DNA of 64,000 nt from Lumbricus rubellus (Eukaryota; Annelida; Clitellata; Crassiclitellata; Lumbricidae). Shown here piece by piece: positions 40,970 through 51,310 of the stretch. A model generated the notes under the pieces. That model worked only from the letters and a program-made list of their open reading frames with translations. It was not told the DNA's origin and did not search any database. The stretch lies in NCBI GenBank assembly GCA_945859605.1, contig OX243828.1, forward strand, positions 19,240,881 to 19,304,880, given 5' to 3'. The first letter of the stretch is position 1; each line of letters begins with the position of its first letter. The position numbers and the translations under genes were made by a program.

Positions 40970-41145
40970 CGTGTGCGTGTATATGTGTGTGTGTGTATGT
41001 GTGGAAGTGTGTGCGTCATGTGCCTGCAAATATACGCGCGTGTGCAACTGTGCATGTACATGCATGTGTGCATGGCACACGTGCATGTACATGCATGTGT
41101 GCATGGCACACGCATGTGCATACGTACGTCTGTGTATGTCTGATT
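40970..41145. repeat. GT/CATG-rich repeat with a 32-bp duplication
   Basis: GTGCATGTACATGCATGTGT followed by GCATGGCACAC occurs twice in tandem within TG-rich sequence. A GACAGAGA/AGACAGAC run follows to about 41310. Confidence 0.8.
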
Positions 41146-41599
41146 GTTTCTGTATATGCATTTATGCCATGAATATTTCTGGTCGCCGGCTGCGAGGTGG
41201 ACGAAAGGGAAAGGGAGACAGAGACAGAGAGAGGGTTTAAGCGACAGAAAGAGAAAGACAAGAAAGGGGCAGAGATACAGAGAGAGACAGACAGACAGAC
41301 AGTTAGATATGCAGAGGGCATTTAGTCTCATCCATCAAGAGCCAAGAAATTGCACAGCAATTGTTTTTCTTTATATTTCCGCTTCTTTACCTCAGAGTAT
41401 ACACTAAAATATCTCAGCGGGAATATCATATATACATATATATGCAGTTGTGTGTGTATATATATATATAAGGAATACATACAGGCATTGAATACATGCA
41501 TGCATATGGACACATACGTATATAAAACTATATATATAATTATAGCATATATCGATGTAAAGTCTGACCATATATATTCAGTGATTTTTAGGTTTTATC

Positions 41600-42060
41600 G
41601 CATTCACATCTGTCTCTCGTCTCTTTCTCCTCCTCCTCCTCTACATCCTCTTCTAACTGATTCATTTTCTCCTCATTCTCTTCCACTTCCTCTTTTTCTC
41701 CTCCACTTTTCTTCCTCCTCTTCTACTTTCTCCTACTTCTTCCTCCTCCCCATTTCCTGATCTTCTTCTTCCTCCACTTCCTCCTCTTTCTCGTCTTCAT
41801 CCTTAAATTATCTTCACTTTCTTCTCATCCGCTTTCCTTTTAACCCCATTCTTTCTCATCCCTTCTTCCACTTTCCTCCTTATTTTTTCCTCCTCTTCCT
41901 CTTTTCCTTCTTGCTCCTCAACTTCCTCCTCTTCCCCCTACTATTCCTCTTCCTCTTCTTCCTCCTGCTCTTCCTGTTCCTCCTCCTCCTCCACCTTCTC
42001 CTCCTCCTCCTCCTCCTACTCATCCTTCACTTTCCTCTACGTCTTCTTCCTCATCTTCCC
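41600..42060. repeat. Polypyrimidine tract, left part
   Basis: TCC/TTC-rich tract, continuous in character with 42516-42960; the hAT MITE at 42061-42515 splits it. Confidence 0.9.
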
Positions 42061-42515
42061 CATGGGCGCCCGCACATAGGGGCAAGGGGGGGGGGCACTT
42101 GCCCCCCTGGAAAAGTGACACTTATTTTTAAAACTACTACTTTTGAGTTTTTAACAAATTTCTTTGCATTAAAACACTAATGTTACGAATGATACACGCA
42201 GTTAAAGTCATAAATTTACGTTTAGAAATCTCTATAGAAATAAATGTATATAGTGCCCTTCATGGACCTACTTTTTAACATCTACTTTTGGAGTTTTAAC
42301 CAATTTTTCGCACTTAGGAAACTATTCATATTAAAAATAATACACAAAATGAAACTGAGAAATTTGCATTAAGAAACCTCTTTGAAAAAATACCCGTGTT
42401 TTTAATTTCCAGCGCTATATTTCTCATGCTCTTGTCACTGAAAAATGTAACCGTGACCACTGACCATCGTAAAAAATTTTGCCCCCTCCTGCAAAATTTT
42501 CTGCGGGCGCCCATG
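42061..42515. mobile_element. hAT-type MITE (CATGGGCGCCCGCA ends)
   Basis: 455 bp. The ends CATGGGCGCCCGCA and TGCGGGCGCCCATG are perfect over 14 bp. The 8-bp duplication ATCTTCCC lies at 42053-42060 and 42516-42523. The interior holds two diverged copies of a CTACTTTTG(A/G)GTTTTAAC-like block. Confidence 0.9.
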
Positions 42516-42960
42516 ATCTTCCCCCTCCTCTTCTTCCTCCGTCTCATCCTCCTGCTCTTTCTCTTCCTCCTCCCCTTCTTTTCTTCCTCATCCTTTTCTT
42601 CCTCCTTCTCCTCATCCTCCTGCTCTTCCTCTTCCTCCTTCTCCTCCACCTTCTCCTCTTCCTCCTCGTCTTCCTCCTCCTCCTCCTCCTCCTCATTCTC
42701 CTCCTCCTCCACTTTTTCACTTCTTCTCTCTCTCCTCTTTTGCCTCTTCATCATCTTCTCATATACGCTTCTCCATCTCTACCCTTCTTCAAGTTCTCCA
42801 TTTTCTTTGATACACAACGCTCTCTCCTCCACCTTTTCCTCCATGCATGATGCTCTCCTTTTGTCCTTTTGTCCTTTCTATCCTTTTGTCATTTTTGTCC
42901 TTTTGTCCTCCACGGTTCATCCGCCGTCTCTGTCTATTCCACCTCCAGCTCCACCACTTC
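42516..42960. repeat. Polypyrimidine tract, right part
   Basis: TCC-rich, with a TTTTGTCCTTT repeat near 42856-42908. A GCGCTATATAAATG tail remnant follows at 43034. Confidence 0.9.
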
Positions 42961-43253
42961 CTCTGATCATTTCGGTCGCTTTTGAAGAATTCTTAAGAAA
43001 ACGACTTTCTATTGTTGCACGCACAGCGTCGTATAGCGCTATATAAATGTGGGTCATGTATACATGCATACATGCCAATATCTATAAATAATGATCATAG
43101 TTTTATATATATAGTTCTATCACAAGAAAACGACGACATGAGCCCGTGTATAAATAAATATTTATTATATATATAACACAAAACATTCTGATGGAACATA
43201 TGTAGGCCTACTTATATGTATAAATAATAATATATAATACGCATATAATAATA

Positions 43254-43733
43254 TCTATATAAATAAAAATGAAACTTTCCATTAGTTCGTAACACTAACA
43301 CGCCGAAAGTTACGCACCGATTGTTTTGAAAATTTACCAAAACCTTCCATTCCAATAGCACCGTGTCTTAACATTTTTTTCCCCCCCAAAAAACAATCTT
43401 TTCCACAAAAAGTGAACTTTGCAATCCGTTCGACCGCCATTTGCAAATTCAACAAAACAGCCAGATTTCAGAAACGCGTTGTCCCTAAACACAGCAGACG
43501 AAACATGAATGAGGTCGCGTGTTGTGACGTCATAAGCGAGTCGCATATTAATTTCCGAAAGCGGCCTTTCATCATTATTCGCCTCTATCCGATGTCAGGA
43601 ATGGACGGTGTGACGGAGGAAAGGAGCGGAGGGAGCGGAGGGAGCGGGACGAAGAGGGAGGGGAGGGGAGGGGGAGGAGGAGGGGGAGTGGAGGTCTTTT
43701 CTGCCACAGCAACGCGTGGCCGGGTACAGCTAG
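43254..43733 (+). mobile_element. Non-autonomous Helitron, copy 2
   Basis: Starts TCTATATAAATAAAAATGAA after A and ends GGGTACAGCTAG before T. The 3' hairpin is GCCACAGCAACGCGTGGC, about 13 nt from the end. Relative to copy 1 it carries an extra purine-rich block (about 43600-43700). There are no RepHel motifs. Confidence 0.88.
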
Positions 43734-43734
43734 T

Positions 43735-45200
43735 ATATAATAAATATGAACTGCGTGTGTTTCCTAATATCGCTATATATGTATTTTGCTAATATAAAAA
43801 TTATTACGTGTATCCATATGATACTTCGATATTATTCTTTTTTATAAATTATATATAAATTTTATATAACATACATAGGCTATATATATATATTTATTGC
43901 TTGCGACAATTTTTCCGTCTTCTATAAAACTGGGAGTCTGTTTGCCACAGATATTGCAGTCGAGACTCGCCTCTTTGTGTTTGCGCTCGATCATTTATAT
44001 AGAGCCTCTAGAGAAATCTCCGGGAGGCGTATTATTATCCGCATGGCCGGGAATTGTTCTTCCGAATATGATATTATTATTTGGACCGACGTAATGCCCC
44101 ACAAACTGATTAATTTCTTTTATTACTATTTTCCATTGTTAAAATATATAAATTCAATTGTTAAATTATAAATTATTACAAATTTGTATTAATTACTTAA
44201 GTAATGCTATTAAATTTTTACTTAAAAAAATAGAACGACAGCTCCGAATTGTCCGGAAACGGAAAACCTCTAAGGCCTATATAGGCACGAGGCAACCCTT
44301 GTAAATAAGCTTGGGCCCTGCGTTTAGGTTTTGAGATGAGTTTGAGAATGTTGAGATTAAATGTTTTTAAATGCAACGGTACGGTACACCTTCAAAGAGC
44401 TATCGCCTGTATCTATATAAGGCAGCGGAGGTCCTCCATTTAATTGCCTTTGCCGAAAGTAGTGCAGTGGTACTGTAACAGTGGTATACTATGCCCACGT
44501 CATGTTTGAGGCTTTGTGTTGAAGAAGCTTATTATAATTATAGCAATGATAATACTCGCGTCTACTAAAGTTTCTATAGACGACTCGACTATCAGCAGCA
44601 CAGCAAATTAAATCAACGCAAAACGACAACACTCTATAACTGCCTCGACCTGTCCCTCCTTTATACTCGGACTAATGCGCCAGTCTACCTTTGGCTTAAC
44701 AATCAAGTCGTGAATACCTGTATTAGCCTATTATATAGTCTATTGGACAGCTGTACAGGTCTTTGTACGCCTGTGTACACAGACGCACATGTAGTTGAAA
44801 ACCATTTGAAATTTCTTACATGGAAATTGATTAGTGATGATTTTTCTTGAAGTCGTTTTAATGTACAAAAATTAAGCTGTTATATGATGACTTGGAAGGA
44901 AGAAATATTCGAAAACGATGTCAAATTGCGTTTGAAAAGAAGTTGTCTAATAGCCTACGTTATGTAGAAATATGGAAATGTAGTCATTGTGATTGATAGG
45001 CCATACAAAGGAAGTCCACGGACTGTATACACTGTACACTTCTACAAGCTAATGAAGATATAGGCATACAGAAAGAAGATTTGGATTATAACAATCTTCA
45101 TTGGGCCGTATATGAAAGGTAAGAATTGCAGGGAATATTTTCTGCAGACACAATCGGCCTTAACTTATGGGCATAGCCTGTATGCTTTGCAAAAGGTTTC
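43735..45200. other. No gene recognised
   Basis: AT-rich sequence. An ATTTATATAGAGCCTCTAGA tail remnant lies near 43993. A TATCTATATAAGGCAGCGG stretch near 44410 looks TATA-like, but no coding exon follows. Confidence 0.45.
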
Positions 45201-45205
45201 GCTAA

Positions 45206-46152
45206 GGGGTCATTGCATAATTACGTAACGCCGAAAATGACCGTTTTTGACCCACCCACCCACCCTGTAACGCTTCGTAACGTTTGCTTTGACCCACCCA
45301 CCCACCCTCCCCAGCGTTACGTAACGATTGCTAAGAAAAATCAGTTGAGATTTAGGTTTGTTATTGGCCTATGTGAGCGCGTAATTATAATTCATATTTT
45401 CATAGCGAATTTAATATAGTATAAGGCTTATAAGCGTAGGCTACATGTTAATTAGAATATTATTTGACAGTAGACTAGGCTTGAAATATAGGGCTTCACA
45501 ATGTTTTATTTATGTAATTGACAGTCATGCGTGAACTGCAATTTTCTTTATTTTTTTCGCAAAAATAAAATTTTACTCTGATGAAAAGTTTCATGGACAA
45601 AGTGGCTCATTAGGCCTAACAAATACAATTAATCAAAATTAAGAGGAGCTAGGCATATTTATTTCCTTTGGCTGGGCACCCCATTTACTAATAGAAATAT
45701 TGCCGAGTTTTGTTGAGCATTAATTTTAAATGTTTCTAATAGTGTCCACTATGTAAAACATGCTTCAAAGTGGTTCTTCGATGTCAGGAATTCATTGAGA
45801 ATTAAACGTTGTTCCGTTGGAAAACTATCCAAACAATTCGAATAGGGGTTTCCGGTTCGCTCAAACGGGAGAACAGAACTGACCTGGCATGTAACTGGTG
45901 TCTATTGCCAGATCTTATTCAGATAAATAGACTTACTTCAGTTAAGTTTTAAATCAATGTCACGAAGTTTAAACTTTGTTCACGTCATGTCTGAAGTGTC
46001 ATTCAATGGCAATTTAATATTCAGTAATAATTTTTTTCAAGGCGTTACGTAACGTTCAGCTCCCCCACCCACCCACCCACGTAACGTTTCGTAACGTTCT
46101 CAATGACCCCACCCACCCACCCTCGAGCGTTACGTAATTATGCAATGACCCC
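45206..46152. mobile_element. PIF/Harbinger-like element, non-autonomous
   Basis: Starts GGGGTCATTGCATAATTACG and ends with the exact inverse (26-bp match through GTAACGC). TAA flanks both ends (45203-45205 and 46153-46155). Subterminal zones repeat GTAACG(T/C)TTCGTAACG and (CCCA)n in opposite orientations. A 3-bp TAA target and GGG(G)TCATT termini fit PIF/Harbinger. The 700-bp middle has no transposase. Confidence 0.75.
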
Positions 46153-46232
46153 TAAGCGTTAATCCTATTAGCTTATTGCCGTTATAACCGTATTCATAAT
46201 TGCATAGCCTATACATAGTATAAACGTATAGG

Positions 46233-46643
46233 CAGGGGCGGATCCGGGGGGGGCCAATCCGGCCATGGCCTCCCCATTTCAAACTGCCATGGGGCGTGGC
46301 CCCCATCCATTTGGTCTGAAATTAGCAATACGAATATGGGTATAATGGATATTGCCCCCCTTTTCGGAAAAATTTATAAAACGTGGCCCCCCATTCGGTT
46401 TTCAAGTGGAGGACTAAAAAAAAAGGTGATCAACTTTTTTGGCGGATGAAATGGTATGATTTTCGCGAAAAATTTGCCAGATGACTAAAAAAAGGTCATC
46501 AACTTTTTTGGCGGATGAAAAGTACTTTTTTCCTCAACGACCGATCACTATTTTTTTGAACTTTCGAAAAAATGTTCCTTTTTCCCGCCCAAGATCTAAG
46601 ATTTTGGCCCCCCTCCCTTGAAACAGTTCTGGATCCGCCACTG
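46233..46643. mobile_element. hAT-type MITE (CAGGGGCGGATCC ends)
   Basis: The ends are CAGGGGCGGATCCGG and CTGGATCCGCCACTG. The 8-bp flanks CGTATAGG (46225-46232) and CCTATAGG (46644-46651) match at 7 of 8. The interior shares GGTCATCAACTTTTTTGGCG with the MITE at 63396-63672 and contains that module twice. Confidence 0.85.
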
Positions 46644-46734
46644 CCTATAGGCGCAAGTATTTGATCTGTTTGAGAGTACATAATACGTTTATTATAATGG
46701 AACTCATAATTATCAACATTGAGTTTACATATCG

Positions 46735-46960
46735 ATGGTGTAGTGGGTATGTTCGTTGCCTTGCAGCCAGAGGGTTGCAGGTTCAAACCCACATCTAGCC
46801 GCTATGTAGGGAGCTTGAGCAAGTCCTTCACTCGCAAATCGCAGTTGCTCGGGTGCTTCGGCGTGAAACTCCGATGCAGTGTCCGCGCTGTAGTCGGGAG
46901 CGCCTCTGAGTAGAATGCTTAAAGGGGCGCTATAGAAATGGAGAAATGAATAAATAAATG
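46735..46960 (+). mobile_element. SINE family A, near full length
   Basis: The head GGTGTAGTGGGTATGTTCG and B box GCAGGTTCAAACCC are present. The body is CAAGTCCTTCACTCGCAA and CTCCGATGCAGTGTCCGC; the tail is GTCGGGAGCGCCTCTGAGTA and AAAGGGGCGCTATAGAAATG, ending with an AATA/AATG run. Confidence 0.88.
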
Positions 46961-46964
46961 AAAT

Positions 46965-47404
46965 CAAACAAGCAATCATTAAGTACAAACCGAGTCCTAC
47001 AAAAGTGTGCAACAGCTTAAACAGGATTGGGTGATTTGGGGGGATTTACAAATGGCCAATATTCTACAGTTACCGTAACGGCGATTTTGTTGTTCTCAAC
47101 TGTCACAATGATGATGGACAAGTTCGCTTGTCGCGTTAGCTTGCATATGCCTACTTGTCGCATTAGGTTGTATAAATTGGTGTTGCAAATGAAGAGTTGG
47201 CAACGGAAAGGGAAGGGTGCAGTATTAGCCACCACTTTGTGGGGCACAGCGACACCCTTGGTCATTTGATGCCATAATATTTCACCAAGCTGTTGGAATC
47301 AGCGCTTTGATGGATTCAAAATAATTATATGCCCGACAGCTCTGGTGCACAGAGTATAATTGACGCCAAAGCTCGGACGAATATATCGCCATCGTCCCTA
47401 AAAC
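46965..47404. other. No gene recognised
   Basis: Unique sequence between two opposed SINE A copies. Confidence 0.4.
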
Positions 47405-47633
47405 TCGATTTGTTTGTTTGTATGTGCACTTGTTATAGCGCCCCTTCAAGCTCTCTATACTCAGAGGCGCTCCCGAATGCAGAGCGGACACTGCATCGGA
47501 GTTTCACGCCGAAGCGCTAAGCAATTGTGAGTGAAGGACTTGCCCAGGGTCCTTACGCTGCGAGGTGGATTCGAACCTCGAACCTTCCGGCTCCAAGGCA
47601 ACGTCGCCACCACTACACCACCGCGCCCCACGA
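47405..47633 (-). mobile_element. SINE family A, near full length
   Basis: Reverse orientation with all blocks: GTTATAGCGCCCCTTCAAGC, AGAGGCGCTCCCGAATGCAG, GAGTGAAGGACTTGCCCAGG, the B-box side GGATTCGAACC and the A-box side CCACTACACCACCGCGCCCC. This is one of the cleanest copies. Confidence 0.92.
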
Positions 47634-47819
47634 TACTGTTTATTAACCATGCATGCGGTGAGATATGATAGGTTTGGTATATTCCAACATTTCTTAGAAT
47701 TTACACACAGTCGATATTCTAGAGTTAGCGGGCTTTGCCAATTAGTGACCTCTGATCATTCCCATTTCGCCTTTTCCATAACACCCATCGGTGTCGCCAC
47801 CTTGAATGAAATTGGAGAA

Positions 47820-47923
47820 ATAACACGCATTTCGATACAATAATTAATGATTTCTTCATTAAAACACGCATTTTTATACAATAATTAATTATTTCTTCTG
47901 GGGGGCGTCAAACCCACAAGTAC
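47820..47923 (+). mobile_element. Right-end remnant of a second Merlin copy
   Basis: These 104 bp are identical to 49112-49215, the right end of the Merlin element that begins immediately after. It reads direct, so the right TIR of this remnant abuts the left TIR of the next element around a GTAC centre (47920-47923). Confidence 0.85.
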
Positions 47924-49215
47924 TTGTGGGTTTGACGCCCCCCAGAAGAATTACTCTTATTTTACGTCCTGCGGGATTTTACGGCCTATGACTCTTACTA
48001 TACGTCGTCCATTACTTTCAGGAAGTGACGTAATGCATATAGTGAGTGATGTTAATGTTAACGGACGCACGCAGTTCCGAATATTGAAATTTTCGAATTT
48101 GAAACTTTGGAAATCACAAATAGCTCTATTAACGATTAGCAATGAATTTCCTAACGTTGACACAGTTGTGTCACGACAAGGCAAGTAGCATTGACTTTTT
48201 ACAGCAACGAGGTATCCTTCATAATGTACGAACGTGTACTAACAACCATGTGATGCATCTCTCCACCGGTAGGCGTGATCGTTGGCGTTGCAGAATTCGA
48301 AGTTGTCGGGAGGAAATAGGTGTCAGGAAAGACACTTGGCTTCAATCTTCAAGCCTCCCATTTAGACAAATCATTTTATTTTTATATTGTTGGTCAAAGG
48401 AGCTGACCAGTATTAAGTTTTGTGAAGAGGAGTTAGATATCGGCAACAATGCAGTGATTGACTGGAATAATTACTTGCGGGAAGTTTGTGCAAATACTTT
48501 GATAAACACTCCAATGGTTATCGGTGGTCCAAATCAAACAGTAGAAATTGACGAAAGCTTGTTCACACGTCGGAAAAATCATCAAGGTCGCGTTTTCCCA
48601 CAACAGTGGGTATTCGGAGGCATATGCAGAGAAACTGGATAAACGTTCATGTTTCCCGTACCAGACCGTTCTGCTGCTACACTGATTCCTGTTATTACTC
48701 AACACATCAGGCCCGGAACGAATATTGCTTCAGATTTGTGGCGTGCATACAGCAACATTTCAACCATCCCAGGAATAAATTACACTCACGAAACAGTTAA
48801 TCATTCGCGTAATTTCGTGGATCCAAATACAGGTGCCAATATTCAGCGCATAGAAAGATCATGGAAAAAAGCTAAAGAACGTAATAAACGACACAATGGA
48901 ACACACAGACATATGTTGGACTCATACATGTGTGAATACATGTGGCGGCAACGTGTTAAAACACGCAACGGAAACATTTTTGATTCCATATTGAATGACA
49001 TCGTGGCGTTTTGGCCACCACTATAATAGCGTAACACACGCAACGGATATTAAAACACGCATTCTTTATTAAAACACGCATTTTGATACAATAATTAATG
49101 ATTTCTTTATTATAACACGCATTTCGATACAATAATTAATGATTTCTTCATTAAAACACGCATTTTTATACAATAATTAATTATTTCTTCTGGGGGGCGT
49201 CAAACCCACAAGTAC
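47920..49215 (+). mobile_element. Merlin-like (IS1595-related) DNA transposon
   Basis: The left end GTACTTGTGGGTTTGACG continues to GCCCCCCAGAAGAA and is matched by its exact inverse at 49185-49215, giving terminal repeats of 31 bp. Between them lies a transposase frame (48142-49026). Inside the right end, AAAACACGCATTT units recur, spaced by AATAATTAATGATTTC. The 8-9 bp duplication usual for Merlin could not be recognised because the left end abuts another element end; only GTAC is shared at both borders. Confidence 0.85.
48142..49026 (+). pseudogene. Merlin/ISXO2-like transposase with one in-frame stop
   Basis: A single reading frame of 294 sense codons is broken only by TAA at 48640-48642 (codon 167). 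The N-terminal part has a zinc-ribbon-like segment (RTCTNNHVMHL, WRCRIRSC). The DDE catalytic residues are all visible: Asp 137 in EIDESLFTRRK, Asp 198 in ASDLWRAY and Glu 238 in IERSWKKAK, with the WVFGG block between the first two. The start ATG is the first in frame before the conserved DFLQQRGIL segment. Known family function is cut-and-paste transposition; with the stop it would give a 166-residue product lacking the second and third catalytic residues. Confidence 0.88.
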
Positions 49216-49555
49216 CGAAATATCCAAATCCATTATTATAGAAACGTTTGTCCGACGCGCTGCGTGGCTGCCAACAGATGCGTCTTCCCTTCCATCCTTA
49301 CAAAGCCTGCAGTCACCTGTGTCTAATATTTCCAATGGCTTTCCTCTGACAATGGCTATATTATGACCAGAAAGCGGTCCGTCCATCCAATATGGCTGCC
49401 AGGCAAATCAACATCCGGGGCATTCGCCGGAAATTGGCGAACGTTGAACGCGCAGACGCATTGACCGCCATCATCATCTCTTGAAATTGAAATCATAATG
49501 GAATAAGCTGTCGTTTACAGGAAGCGTTCGACCTCATAAGCAGTTATGACACAGA
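49216..49555. other. No gene recognised
   Basis: Unique sequence between the Merlin element and the G-rich minisatellite. Confidence 0.4.
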
Positions 49556-49850
49556 AGGATAAGATAGGTTAAGGTGGGGTAGGGTAGGGTAGGGTGGGAT
49601 ATGTAAGATAGGATAGGATGGGGTGGGTAGAGTAGGGTGGGGTAGGTAGGGTATGATATTGTGAGGTGGGTAGGGTAGGATGGAGTAGGTAAGGTAGGAT
49701 AAAATGGGGTAGGGTAGGGTAGGTAAGGTAGGGTAGGATGGGGTATGTAGCCTAAGGTAAGGTAGGATGGGGTGGGTAAGGTAGGGTAGGATGGGGTAGC
49801 TGAGGTAGGGTAGGGTAGGTTGGTAGGGTAGGATGGGGTAGGCAATGTAG
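49556..49850. repeat. G-rich minisatellite (GGTAGGGTAGG / GGATGGGGTAGG)
   Basis: About 295 bp of GGTAGG, GGGTAGG and GGATGGGG units with irregular period. Many runs of three to four G on one strand give strong quadruplex potential. It superficially resembles telomeric TTAGGG arrays but lacks the unit. Confidence 0.88.
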
Positions 49851-49859
49851 GTAAACGCT

Positions 49860-50145
49860 ACGGTAGTCTTGCTGTCTTTGGTGGCTTAATGGGCGAATAC
49901 CGATCACTTCTAGAGGCAGACATCTTACGTCATTGTATTCTCGACATCTAGCGAAGGCAGCAGAGTCTTTATTGCAAATGGCGGATACATAATGTCGACA
50001 ATTGATAGATGGCACTTGGGTCATTGGTCTGAAATGACATTACATATTACAATATATACATAATAAAATATAATATATATATATATATATTCCTTCATTG
50101 CAGAGGAACAAGTATGCAGACATATACGGTATACGGTATACATAT
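49860..50145. other. Unique sequence and short TA run
   Basis: No coding signal. (TA)n lies at about 50072-50090. Confidence 0.5.
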
Positions 50146-50146
50146 A

Positions 50147-51096
50147 CACTGTGTTCGGAAAAAAGGGACCCATTTTGTAAATATGAAAATAAATAGTAAA
50201 TATTAATCGATTTTCACAATTCAAAGACCGTTTTTATCCTAACATATTTCTCTAACAATTGTGAAAATATAAAAGTTCCAGTCCAAATAATGACGTCTTT
50301 ATGACGTCATTTGCACAAAAAGTCAAATTTAAGAGATAAATGCACAAAATCATCCAAAGTTTCAATATTTTTATGATGTAATTTATCAATAATAAATGTA
50401 AGTTTAATTTAATTTTTATATCTGTATTAATTTATGATCAAAGTGTACACCTTTGGCCTCAACGTAAGCTTCAAAACGGTGGCGCTAATAGCCAACAGCA
50501 GCATCGATAACCAGCGTATCAAAATCCTCCCCAGCAGGCATTAACAATTCGCTCTCAAGGAGTTCTTCAATGTCTCTTGTCCTTGCCTTGTAGCATACAC
50601 CTTCTCCTCCATCAGTCTCCAAATCTTATTATCAGCGGAATTTAAGCGGGCGGTCGTTTAGCGGCCAAAGAATTAAGAGGAATGAAATCCGAGTCTCATT
50701 AGTCAACAGTTCAACATTTTGACGAACTCGGTGCACGAGCTGAAGCACCATTTTGTTGAAATGTGTAGGCTATAATATTCCAGGATATCAGGCACGACTT
50801 TTTTCATAGAGCGGGCAATCCCTTTAATAAGCTGCATTTATTTTCATTCCTTACATGGATTTCTGTTTTACCAAGAGCCAATATCAACCGAAATCATGCA
50901 TGAATAGCCGGATAAATGCATTTTTATGCAAATGACGTCATTATGACGTCATTGTTGTGACTGAAACTTTTATATTTTCACCAATATTAGACAAATATGT
51001 CAGGATTAAAATGGTGTTTGAATTGTAAAAATCGATGAATATTTACTATTTATTTTCATATTTACAAAATGGGTCCCTTTTTTTCCGGACACAGTG
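50147..51096 (-). mobile_element. mariner/Tc1-like transposon relic with long TIRs
   Basis: The ends CACTGTGTTCGGAAAAAA and the inverse of CACTGTGTCCGGAAAAAA are flanked by TA (50145-50146 and 51097-51098). Similarity between the arms extends about 180 bp to the ATGACGTC ... ATGACGTCAT pairs. The minus strand of the interior shows the C-terminus of a transposase across frameshifts and stops: ILWPLNDRPLK, KIWRLMEEKVYATRQGQ, DTLVIDAAVGY and FEAYVEAKGVHFDH. The catalytic Asp-rich core is largely deleted. Confidence 0.88.
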
Positions 51097-51109
51097 TATA
51101 TATACTATA

Positions 51110-51260
51110 TAATTCTATATATTATGTGCTAATAGCATACATAGTCCAGCGTGTATACGGATTCGACTGGTAAACCTTACACACATAGGCTACTTGCATA
51201 GGCTATGCGCCATACATATAAATACTCTCTTCTACTAAGCCGCTTTCTTATTATGCCTAG

Positions 51261-51310
<50 letters not shown>

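Noticed and set aside
44400..44470. TATA-like promoter (TATCTATATAAGG)
   Set aside because: An isolated TATA word without a following exon or other motifs; such AT-rich words are common here.
49556..49850. Interstitial telomere
   Set aside because: Units are GGTAGG/GGATGGGG, not TTAGGG or a clear degenerate of it.
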